Below are positions 29,521 to 40,713 of a stretch of DNA of 64,000 nucleotides, piece by piece. A program made the position numbers and the translations under genes. The stretch lies in NCBI RefSeq assembly GCF_043641665.1, contig NC_092203.1:11856373-11920372 (forward strand), written 5' to 3'. The stretch comes from Enoplosus armatus. Its lineage: Eukaryota; Chordata; Actinopteri; Centrarchiformes; Enoplosidae. The notes below the pieces were generated by a model, which had not been told where the DNA came from, searched no databases, and worked only from the letters and a program-made list of their open reading frames with translations. Numbering within the stretch: position 1 is the stretch's first letter; the number at the start of each line of letters is the position of its first letter.

Positions 29521-31790
29521 GCTTTCCGTGCAATGTATGCAAAAACTAGATTTATAGAATTAATTTGTATTTTTGTGTCTTACTTTAGAATTAAAATGTC
29601 CTCATGAATCCTTGGTCATGATGTTTTGGTCCCTGTGACAGAAAGGAGCTCTTATTTTTGGTCTCACCACATTCATAATTTGATAAACAAACTTCACATT
29701 CACAGAGCCAGACTTCTTCACTTTCTTCCTCTATTGTATTTGAATGTTTTACCTTTTATTTGCTCTGGTTTTCCCTGTAGTTTGTCTCGTAATGGTATTT
29801 AATAAAGCCGAATTGAAGGAGCATTGGTGGAGCTCGTTGGGATGCCTGGGAGTCTGCGCTCAGGGCAACTATCACCATTGAGTCTGAAGTTGCATTTAAT
29901 GCGACAGTGTTAACAGGAGTGATGAACATGAGGAGTTTATCATCTGAAAAGACTTTATTTATATTTCATGTATGTATACACACAAATATATATATATATA
30001 TATTTCTAAGATATATATTTTTTTATTATTTGCCATATATGTGGTTATTCCTCAAACCCCATTTTTGTTTCTTTCTGATATCTTATATATATTGGAAATC
30101 TGAAATCTATTATTGTTTTGAAACACAATTAATACATTTTTGGGAACAAATAAAGGTATATATATAATATATCCTTCAAAATAAATGACAATTAATGTTT
30201 AAATGATTAGAATAATAACAGTAATAACAATAACAGATGTAAGCAGCAATAAAATGATTTGGTGCAGATCATTACCAGTTCAATGATGTGAGGTTCATTG
30301 AGTGCCGTTAATGTGGAGGTCGTCATGGTGACATGAGGGCATGGAGTCGAACACACGAAGTGAAGCACTCATAAAAACAGGTGAGTGGAAGGTGGACCAG
30401 AAAATCTCTAGAAGTTTTAAAAAATTAGATAAAAACAACTGAATCACAAAAGTAATCCAACAAATATGCACTTATGTTCCAGAAAGGGATCAACCAACAG
30501 ACATGCCTGCATGTAATTATCTGTGTTCACAGTCCGTGACAAATCAACAACACCGGTCGTTTTAACAGTCAGTTAATGATGGAAGAAGTTCTGCAACTTC
30601 CATCAGGGCAGAAGATGAACAAGATGAACATAAAGCACTCAGATCCTTTACCTAAGTAAATGTAGCAATACCACAATGTACAAATACTCCTGTAGTCCTG
30701 TATTGTACTTGAGTAAGAGTATATAAGTATTACCAGCAAAATGTAGGCTACTTAAAGCACCCAGTACTAGTAAATAATAAACTACAGGAGTTTGACTCCT
30801 GCTGCAGAATACTGATTGTGAGCCCAGTATTCTCTCTGACTCCTGATGGGCCTGCTGGTGTGTTAACGTGGACAAAATGGCTGAAAAAGTGTGAACCTGT
30901 CCTTTAATAAAACGCCTGGCGAAAGAGACGAGTGTGGATTTAAAGGCCCTGCCCACCTGTGATAAACCCACACAGGTGTTTTCAATCATTTAGCCTGATT
31001 AGCTTTGCCTTATTTCGTTAGCTTTGTAGCACCTGGACTTACCTGTATCATCCTTAGATGGAGTCTGGTGACCTAATGAGACCAGGGCCTTTCAAAACAC
31101 AAGTTGTATGGTTTCACATTAACATAACATTACATTTTTTACATTTAAACGATTCATTTGTCTATTAGTCACAGCTCTGCTGGCATTCAGCTAATGACGC
31201 CAGAAAGAACAGCTATGAAAATCTGATTTGTCCGAGGAAGAACCAGTCTGGGACTTATTGCCTCAGGAAACATCCGCTTACATTAACCTTTACCACATCG
31301 TTCCATGTTACAACTTTTACTAGTGTTTAAAAACTAAAATCATGTGTTTACTACAGTTTGTTTCAAGCTAAATTTTCAAATGTGCATATAATTGCAAAAA
31401 TGTGGTCAACAGAACCACGTGACCTGCCAGAAGAAGAAAAGTCTTTATTCTCATCAGTGATGTGGATCTCTGAGGATGATGTTCTCCAGGCTGAAGGAGG
31501 AGGTCTTTCTGCTGTCGGTCTGGTATTTATCACTCTCTCGCCACCAGGAGCAGACTGGCTTTTATTAACGTGAACCTCCCAACCTCTGATCCTCCACCAG
31601 CCTCTATTCAACACGTCCACTTGTTTACTGCACAGTTTCATGTTAAGAACCTCCAAAATATCATCTGGTCAGCTGCAAAAATACAAAACACAAGACTGGA
31701 AACACTCAACAATATACTGACATGTCTACTAATACACTGAAATAAAACCTACATTTTTATTATGTAAGTTAGTTATTATTATGGTAATGT
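29521..31790. other. Intergenic region between sh3yl1 and alkal2, part 1
   Basis: AT-rich with no supported exon. An (AT)n patch lies at 29980-30005. Bases 30630-30790 are a copy of the 'agtactt' repeat. The rest is unique. Confidence 0.5.
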
Positions 31791-31816
31791 TTTCTGATGG
31801 TGTGTGTCTGAATTTT

Positions 31817-32627
31817 AGCTAGTTTAAACTACTTTATTAGCTAGTTTGAACTATACAGTTAGCTAGTTTGAACTGCTTTATATACAGTTAGCTAGTTTGA
31901 ACTATACAGTTAGCTAGTTTGAACTGCTTTATATACAGTTAGCTAGTTTGAACTATACAGTTAGCTAGTTTGAACTGCTTTATATACAGTCAGCTAGTTT
32001 GAATTATACAGTTAGCTAGTTTGAACTGCTTTATATACAGTTAGCTAGTTTGAATTATACAGTTAGCTAGTTTGAATTATACAGTTAGCTAGTTTGAACT
32101 ATACAGTTAGCTAGTTTGAACTGCTTTATATACAGTTAGCTAGTTTGAATTATACAGTTAGCTAGTTTGAACTATACAGTTAGCTAGTTTGAACTGCTTT
32201 ATATACAGTTAGCTAGTTTAACTACTTTATATACAGTTAGCTGGTTTGAACTGCTATACAGTTAGCTAGTTGAACTACTTTATATACAGTTAGCTAGTTT
32301 AACTACTTTATATACAGTTAGCTAGTTTGAATTATACAGTTAGCTAGTTTTAACTGCTTTATATACAGTTAGCTAGTTGAACTACTTTATATACAGTTAG
32401 CTAGTTGAACTACTTTATATACAGTTAGCTAGTTTAACTACTTTATATACAGTTAGCTGGTTTGAACTGCTTTATATACAGTTAGCTAGTTGAACTACTT
32501 TATATACACTTAGCTAGTTGAACTACTTTATATACAGTTAGCTAGTTTGAATTATACAGTTAGCTAGTTTTAACTGCTTTATATACAGTTAGCTAGTTGA
32601 ACTACTTTATATACAGTTAGCTAGTTT
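31817..32627. repeat. Minisatellite of 29- and 22-bp units
   Basis: About 31 units beginning 'ttagctagtttgaact' alternate between a longer form ending 'gctttatatacag' and a shorter form ending 'atacag'. Variants lose one or two bases ('gctagttgaactac'). Confidence 0.95.
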
Positions 32628-32890
32628 AGTCCAGTACTTCCCAACCTAGGGGTTGGGCCCCTCCGAAGGGTCACCAAACAAATCTGAGGGGTTGTGAGAT
32701 GATTAATGGGAGGAAAGAAGAAAAAACAATGATACAAATCTTTTTTCTTCTTTTGCACTTTTCTCTTATCTTTATTTTTTTGTGAAATTTTGAATAATTG
32801 TACCAAAACAACGAAGAACTCATAGAGTAGTCCACAGCTTTATTGTAACACAGGCCATGAACGTTGGAAACCACTGGTTTAATTTTTAAC
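32628..32890 (+). mobile_element. Fish dispersed repeat, 'cttcccaacctaggggttgg'
   Basis: The phrases 'cttcccaacctaggggttgg' and 'aatctgaggggttgtgagat' followed by 'gattaatgggagga' mark a common fish repeat. It abuts the minisatellite. Confidence 0.6.
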
Positions 32891-32939
32891 AATGTGTTAT
32901 ATTTCATAAATTTATAAATTTATTTTATGTGTTTTTTAT

Positions 32940-33105
32940 GTAAATTCTTCATCTGAAAAGCTCAATCTAGTAATTAAAGCTGTCAGATAAATGTAGTGGA
33001 GTAGAAGTAAAAGGTAGATGGAAATCCTCAAGTAAAGTACAAGTACTTCAAAAGTGTACTTAAGTGCAGTACTTAACTAAACATACTGACTTTCCACCAC
33101 TGGAA
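32940..33105 (+). repeat. Percomorph 'agtactt' dispersed repeat
   Basis: It contains 'aaagctgtcagataaatgta', 'agtacaagtacttcaaaagt' and the diagnostic end 'ctgactttccaccactgg'. Other copies are at 20070-20545, 30630-30790, 40850-41135 and 47745-47830. Confidence 0.7.
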
Positions 33106-33179
33106 GAAGATATAAAAAAGAAAGAGTAGGAGGACAGACCAAGAAGAAAAGACAATTGTTTAAAGAAGAGTTTGTATTT

Positions 33180-34130
33180 CAGTGCTCTTTGTGGTCCTTT
33201 TTCTCTTACTCTCGTGATCTTTATCTTTCTTCTCTCCCTCCATTTCTCCTCCTCTCTCTCTGTTCTCTTCTTTCTCTCATGTCTTTATCTTTTTCTTCAA
33301 TCGCTTCTCGCATTAATCCCTCCTCTCTCTCTTTAAATAGCCTGCTGGATAAACATCAGTCTCACTGCAGTCATTTGTCTTCTTAATGTGTTTCCACTGA
33401 GTGTGTGTGTGTGTCAGGCCACCCAGTCTCCATAAACCAGCTCCCAGTCCTCCAGTCCTGTACAAATCCTCCTTAAAATCCCAGAGTCCTAGTTATTTTT
33501 CACAACCTGTAGTTCACTATGAATTATCCTTCAAGTCATCTTGTTCCTTACAAGTTTTCTGCCCAATCCCCTATAAATGTTCCTCCAAGGCTTCTAGTCA
33601 CCTATAAGTCTTTCCCCAAGTCCTTCTTGGGGTTCTTTAGGAGTCCCTTTCAGGTCCTCTGGTCCATGGATCACTTGTACTAACTTTATGAACGACGTTT
33701 CAGGTCCTCTTGTCCCCCTAGAAGTTGTTCTTCTAGTCCTCTGTAACTCATCTTTCCAGTGCTCCAGGAGTCCCTTTTCAAGTCTTTCTGTCCTCTACGA
33801 GTCCCCTTTCTCATCCTGTAGTCCGCTATGAATTCTTCTTCAAGCCATCTAGTGCCCTTGAAATGTTGCTCTCAGTCATCCAAGTCCTTTAGTTACCAAC
33901 AAGTCTTTCTCCAGGTCCTTCCAGTCCTCTACCAGTCGTCTTCCCATTCCTCCAGCTCCCAAGTCCCTTTTCAAGCCCTCCTGTCCTCTGTTACGCCATC
34001 CTCCCAGTTCTCCAGTCCACCCTGAGTACTTTTAGTCTGCTAAGAGTCGTTTTCCCAGTCCCCCAGTTCCCTATAAGTCCTTCCCCAAGTAAGTCTTTCC
34101 CCAAGTCTTCCAAGCAAGTGCATCCCACAT
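33180..34130. repeat. Decayed periodic tract, CCAGTCCT type
   Basis: From about 33420 to 34110 the plus strand is built from imperfect variants of 'agtcctcc', 'cccaagtcctt' and 'ctataagtcc' spaced irregularly by about 20-30 bases. The start (33180-33330) is CT-rich. Confidence 0.65.
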
Positions 34131-37100
34131 CACCCGAGGGCACTCTGTGGTATCTCAGGGTGTAAATCATCACAACTGCTGTTAACATCTGGTATCTGTG
34201 ACAATTAGTGACAGACTGTTAACGAACTTGTCTCCCAGACACAGAAACCACAACGTTACCTGTCGTTGCTCCGATCTGGGCCATGCTGACCACGCCCCCG
34301 AGCTGTCAATCAAGCATCCCCTCCCAGGTATGTAAGACACACGGTGTGCGTGTGTTCTTGTGTATAAAAGTACAAGAATGTGTTTATTTAAAGTCCATAT
34401 GAAAGTGTGTGTGTGTGTTGGGATGTAGACAGTAGCAGTACAGACCTGGCAGAGATTCAGGTGTAATTCATCACAGGTTAGTCATTACCTGCCACAGCTG
34501 TTAGTCACCTCACTGCACTGCTTCTATTGTTTCTACTGTCATTTTATATAACTGTACCTTCAATAACTTCATTCAAAACCAGTAACCACAGCAAGGACTT
34601 TATGTTCCAGTACTGCTGATTGTTATTACCCAACTCTCTCACCAACAGCTATGTGCCACTGACAAATCGGTAATTTAGCTAGCATGAGAAAATGTTTTTT
34701 TTAATTGACTGCTGACATTGGTTAATAGCTGAGACTGTTCATATTCAGTTAAGTACATAATGTTAGCTAATATTTGCTAAAATTAGCATTCAGCCACATA
34801 GCCCATGACTTTATGTCCATATTGTGATTATTGTTAGGCTAACATTAGCTTATGTAATTATTCAATATGTTGAGCTTATGCACTTTTATTATCAATGGTA
34901 GTTTTAGCTTGTGTCGGCTAACGTGAGCATCCAGGAACAAAGTTAGCTCACTTTTAGGTTTAGCTGCATTACATTACTACATCCATGATGTTAGCTAATG
35001 TTAGCAATCGTCCAACAACAAAAACTAAAGATGCTAAAGTTAGCATTCAGCCACACCTGGGTCCATAGTATAGATAGTTTTAGGCTCAAATAAGCTAACA
35101 TGAACATTTTGTTACTGAATGCTAACATTAGCGAACATAGCTAATGATATGCTTTTTAGTAAGGCAGCTAAATTTAGCATTACATAACAGTTAACTACAC
35201 AACGGACCAACATTGCTTAATGATAACATTAGCTAGCCTTATTGATTTAACTGAATATGCAATGGAGCTCAATACTAACATGCTAAAATTAGCATCATCG
35301 TTAAAGACTTTTATTGACCATTAGTGTCTCATTCTCTCATTTATTCCTTCATTTGTTTGTGTTTCCATCGGCTTCTCTGCTTATTGCAGAATAAATAATA
35401 AGATATGATCTTGTGTGAGCCCTCATTAATTACATTCTGCAGTTACGATAATCCACAATCCCAAATTGTCTGGTAACATAAAGGTTGAAACTGCTGTTCC
35501 AAATATACACATCTTTAATATGATCCTTTTACATTGTTCATTTCTGTAAAATGAATTCTGACAAGAGCACAGTTGAGGAGGAAGAGCTGAAAAAAGGAAA
35601 AACGCTGAAAAGAAAATAGGTTTAAAGGAAGAAAAGATCTGCCCTCTGTGCAGTCATGTGGACTGTGGGAAGTCAGGATTTATTCCTCCGATATCATGTG
35701 AACGCAGACTGGTTTGATTCCCAAACCTCTGCTGAACTCTGTCACACAGAAACACATTCATCAGGAGCAAATCAGCTGTTTCTGTCTGCGGAGATATGAG
35801 CTGCGAGCAGGACGTCGGAGGCGTTTCCCTTTCTGAGATGAACTTAAGGCGTCTGTTTCACTGCTTTTGCCGGTGCATTGCTTTGTTTCTTTGCATGTTA
35901 CAACCACCAACTGGTGCGTGTTCATCCTCTCACAAAGCACATAGCACTGCTGGGGGTTGAAAGCTCCCCAGGTTATCTCAGGACAACGAGCTGTTTTCTC
36001 ATGATAACAAGGTCACCAAGCTGTTAAAGCAAGAGCACAACTTCTTTGAATGAACTCATTATCTTGACTAACTCATTATCGTTTTTGTTTTCAGGCCTAA
36101 TTTCCAGCTGTTTTCATCACAAGCTGCTCGTCAGCAGACAGACTCCGTCAGAGACCAGCTGCTGAACATCGTGCAGCGTTTAGCAGCTGAAGAGCCAGAT
36201 GTTTCCCTCAGGAGGTGGAGGAGACCCAAACCAGAGCTAACACAGAGAGAAGACTGGACTTCATCCATCACATGGAGGACCGTGCTGTGACTGCTGGATG
36301 TGGAAACACACACCAACTTAAAGCTGCTGTCAGTGTTTTCTTTACTACGCCTGCTGCCCCCCAGAGGCCAGAAAGTCCTTTCCCACAGGTCTCAGGACCT
36401 GCTGTGTTCTTATTCACAGGCTAAACCATTTGGGGTTAATGGGTTTAATCGTGTGATGTCTTAATTGAAGGTGGAGCCGTCGGTTTTTGTCTATAAATAG
36501 CCGACTGTTTGTTCGCAGGGATGTTTGTAAAACCATTCACGCCAACAGACGATATACAGGAGGTGTGTGTGTGTGTGTGTGTGTGTGTTTGCAGTCCGAC
36601 CAGCTCTGCTGCAGTTTTGGCAACAACTTTACATTCATCACACACACACACACACACACACACACCCACACACACCTTTGACAGTTTGCTTAATTATTAT
36701 AAAATGACTGTAAGCGATATTTTAGCGACATCGAGCCAAAGACAGACAGACAGACACATCATTAACTCGTTATGGGGAATTCTGGGTAATTACGTCGTGG
36801 CTGTTATTACAACAGTTGCGTGTTTTTACGACGGCGGTTACCATGGCAACAGTAGAGTTGTTGCAACACATTATAGTCACTTTTGTCTTTAGAAATCATC
36901 ACTGAACAAGAAACAAAAGACTATTATTTGACTTTTTCCCACTTAAATTTCACTTTAAACTGATTTAAAACGTTTTCCAAACGGTTTGACTGAACGTGTG
37001 ACATAAATCTGTCACATCTGCCCGTTTCAGTTGTTTTCATGGCTGCATCGTTCAATCAAATGGAAATATTTTATACTCACACTCATCACATAAAGCTCTG

Positions 37101-37900
37101 CTGGTTTAAAGAGGGCGAGCAGAAAGGAAACATTCACTTTGCATATGAAACTGTGCAGCAGCAGCCAAAGTCAACAGAGCTGCTATGTGGTTCACCCTGT
37201 CAGAGACGACCAGCTGACAGGTCCGTCCAGGCTTCCACCGAGAGCTCTGGCTGAGAGCGCTTCTTCTTTGCTGTGAATTCAGGGTTAATCCAAAGTAAAA
37301 CAGAAACAAATACTGTTGTTCTGAGAGATCATGTCATAAACTATCTGACTGTAATGTTGTTAGAGTAAAAACTCCTTTATAGAATTCAAGGCTTTACAGG
37401 GTGTTTGGGAGGCATACAGTGAGCGACACAGTGAAAAAATGGCAAAATAAAAAGTCTTAATTTGGGAAAAATATATATCAAACGCGTGTCTTTATTCCTC
37501 TTTCAGTATGTACATATTGCACACAGGGCGGCATCTTAAACAATATAAATATACTGGAATATTATCATCATGATCATCGTTATTGTTGCGTTTGACATGA
37601 AACACATTCAGAACAAAAGGCAACAACATCTTGTTAAGTAGCTGATGTCCAATCAGAGGATTTGTCCGTTTATTTCCGGCTTGTTTTTAGCGTCCGTCGT
37701 CCAAAATGACACAAAAACCAAAAGACTGTTGTCCTGCGGGAACAAGAAGAAAGACATTCGGTCCCAGATGAAAGTTTCTGTTGAGACCTGCATCAGTTTC
37801 CAGATCAAATGTGACCTGTGGATCTTAGAGCTGAGATCGTCTCGTTCCTGCCGCTGCATTAGAAACCAGTAGAATCACTTCAACAGAGCAACGGTCAAAT
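34131..37900. other. Intergenic region between sh3yl1 and alkal2, part 2
   Basis: No exon chain is supported. 34640-35300 is TTAGC/GCTAAC-rich and resembles the percomorph repeat at 11330-11600. (TG)n lies at 36562-36588 and (CA)n at 36640-36677. The rest, including 35300-36500 and 36900-37900, appears unique and could hold regulatory sequence that cannot be judged here. Confidence 0.45.
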
Positions 37901-37924
37901 CCTTTTTCATTTTCAGTCTGGACG

Positions 37925-38400
37925 GGAGAGGCTGAGGATGGGCTTCCTGTCGGCGAGGAGTCCAGCAGAGTCCAGTCGAGTACAGCAGAGCACAGCTGAG
38001 GTGAGTCTGGTTGTGTAGATGTAGCAGAGTAAGAGAGTCTAGTGACAGTAGAGTCCAGTAAAGGCAAGCTGACTGGAGGAAGTCGAGTCAAGTGAAACTG
38101 AGTGAAGTCGAGTCACAAGAAGAGGATTTAAATCAAGCAGAGTGGGTTCCAGATGAGTCAACTAAAACCGAGTCCAGATGAGTCCAGTTGAGTCAAGATA
38201 AGTAGACTAATGCCGAGATCAGACTACGATATTTTAGTATTTTCAGATCAGATCAGAAGTTAAGTTTCAAGTCAAGTGGAGCCCAGTGGAGCCCAGGAGG
38301 GCCCAGTAGAACTCAGTGGAGCCCAGTGGAGCCCAACTAGAGTTCAACTGGAGTTCAACTGGAGTTCAACTAGAATAGAATAGAAAACAGTGGCAGTGGA
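37925..38400. repeat. Decayed periodic tract, AGTCCAG type
   Basis: Imperfect repeats of 'gagtccagt', 'gtggagcccag' and 'gagttcaactg' run through this stretch. Confidence 0.6.
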
Positions 38401-38859
38401 GCGAAGTCACCCGGCTGCAGCAGACGATTATTAGCTATTATTGGCTGAAGAACTTCTTCTGCTCATCAGTTGATGGACCTCGTTACGATGCCCCACCCTC
38501 CTTGTTGTCACGGCAACACTTCCTGTCCAGAGGCTGTGATAACAAGAGATTGAGACGGAAGAGACAATGAAGTAAAAACGTTTACTGAATGAAACGTAGC
38601 CGACCTGTCGCTTGGTTTCAGCATCTTGAAACCGAATGTACGCTGATTTAAATCAGGAGCTGTGACAGAACGGAGAGGAGGTCAGAGGTCAGAGAGGTCT
38701 GGCAGAGAACACATTTAGTAAGAGTACTATTTAGTCTTGAATTGTCAAAATCAAAGCAGCGGAGCAGCAGATATCCTGACGCTCCAGAAGCTACTACATT
38801 TCCCATGATGCAACACTAAAGGCTTTATGGGCTCTACAGGTTACTGCTTGCAATATCAA

Positions 38860-39310
38860 CAGCTTCTACAGACCAGTCTGCAGGTTCTGTGGGTTCTGTA
38901 GAGCAGTTTTAAAGAGGTTTCAGGTTGTACAGATGTTCTAGAAGATCGACATCTGTTCTATGGTCTCGGTTCTTTTGACTTCAGGACCAAATGATTTACA
39001 GACATTGGGTTTAAGATGTTCCACAGACTATGTGTTCTATGGGATCTACTGACCTTAGTAGAACCTGTAGAGCATAGACTCAGTACAGTTTTATGGACTA
39101 TATTCACTCTAGGTTCTGCAGGTTCTAAAGACTCTGAAGAACCAGAAAAAAACAGACTGGTTTTACAGACAGCAATGGCTCCCATTGGGGGTCTGGACCA
39201 CCCCAAGTTGTCAGACCACATGCCTGATGGGCCTAATGGGGGTTTGGAACCACTTGTTTCCTTAGGTTCTCCTGGTTCTCCAGTCTCTGCAGACTCTGTG
39301 TCAGGAGTTT
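38860..39310. repeat. Decayed periodic tract, TTCTAGAGGTTCTG type
   Basis: Loose repeats of 'ggttctgtaga', 'ttctatggtct' and 'cttaggttctcc' occur. The sequence is of the same character as the tract at 44640-45860 but shorter. Confidence 0.5.
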
Positions 39311-39878
39311 TTCGGGCATTGGTTAAACATTCTGACCGAACAATCGTCTCATTGTGTTGTAGCTATTCCTGCTCTTCTTCTATGGTCTCCTCTGAAGCTG
39401 CTGCTCGCCGGCGGCGGTGCCCTGCGCTCTGAATGAGGTCAGATAAAAATGTTGACGCTCCATTTTAGGAACAAACGTTGTGTCGGTTCTCTGCAGTGTG
39501 ACTGGCAACATCGGACGAACAAAAACAACAAACATTTTAACTTTTTATGCCTTTAAGGAAGGAAAACCCTGATGTCAGTATGAAATGTGTTGTTATCATC
39601 AGTTACTGTTTGGAATATTTGAATTCCCTTCATTCATCATGAATATTTGTTCTACCTTTTCTGACCTTTGACCTCTCTACTTTTGGTCTCTGCTGGTTTT
39701 GGAGATTTATGTGGTTTTAGTCTCCAGGGGGAATGAATTTCAATGGTGTTCATAATAAAATGTTTTCCATCTCCTCCTCAGGGAGCCTGGACACGAGGCA
39801 CCGTGTTTAAGACGTATATTTTGGTCTGTATACACAAATGTTTGAGTTCAGACGCAGTCTCACCGTCTCTCGGGGTGT

Positions 39879-40533
39879 TTATCTCTCCGTACAGCGAGGG
39901 CTGTTGGCCAACCGAGTCAGCAGACGAGCACATCTTTTATAATCTGCAGGAGGGCAAAACAACACAGCATGTGGTTAGAAAACATGTCTGATTCTCTAAA
40001 AACAGACACAACCTACAGCTGCAGGTCCAGGACGTGTTTAGCCTAGCTTAGCACAAACAGTGGAGGCAGGGGGATACTGCTAGCCTAGAGCATGATCTGT
40101 TTGATAAATGCTGTGAAAAAGATCATGTGAGCTTATTTAATTAAATCAGTGGTTTCCAAACTGAAAACATGTCCCACCTGGCTTGCTGTAGCGGGAAAAG
40201 GACAGGTGGAACTAATTCGAATAATGATCACAAAGCAACGCTTTGTTTCAAATCTGTAAATAAAAGTCTTTTCAAGCCTAAATTCACGGCACATTTCTTG
40301 CCCCCGGTCACGAGTACAGCTGCAAACGAAATCCTTTCCTGCGACAACACAAACCAACAAACAAACATCAGCCAATCAGCTGTCAGATTTCTGTAAACAA
40401 CAAGAAACCAGGTCAGAGTTACTTCACTGGTCGTCGGTTCGATTCCCTTCAGCGTTACTGTGTTGTGTTGCTGCAGGAAGTTCTTTCAGATTAAAAAACA
40501 GGATAAGACTTGTTTTAACACACACACACACAC

Positions 40534-40567
<34 letters not shown>

Positions 40568-40675
40568 ACACACACTCACACACTCACTCTCTCCAACATA
40601 AACACAGCGCGACATGCATGATTTAAGATCATAAGAGCTGCTGCTGTTCTGACACGATCACACTGATAACACAAC

Positions 40676-40713
<38 letters not shown>

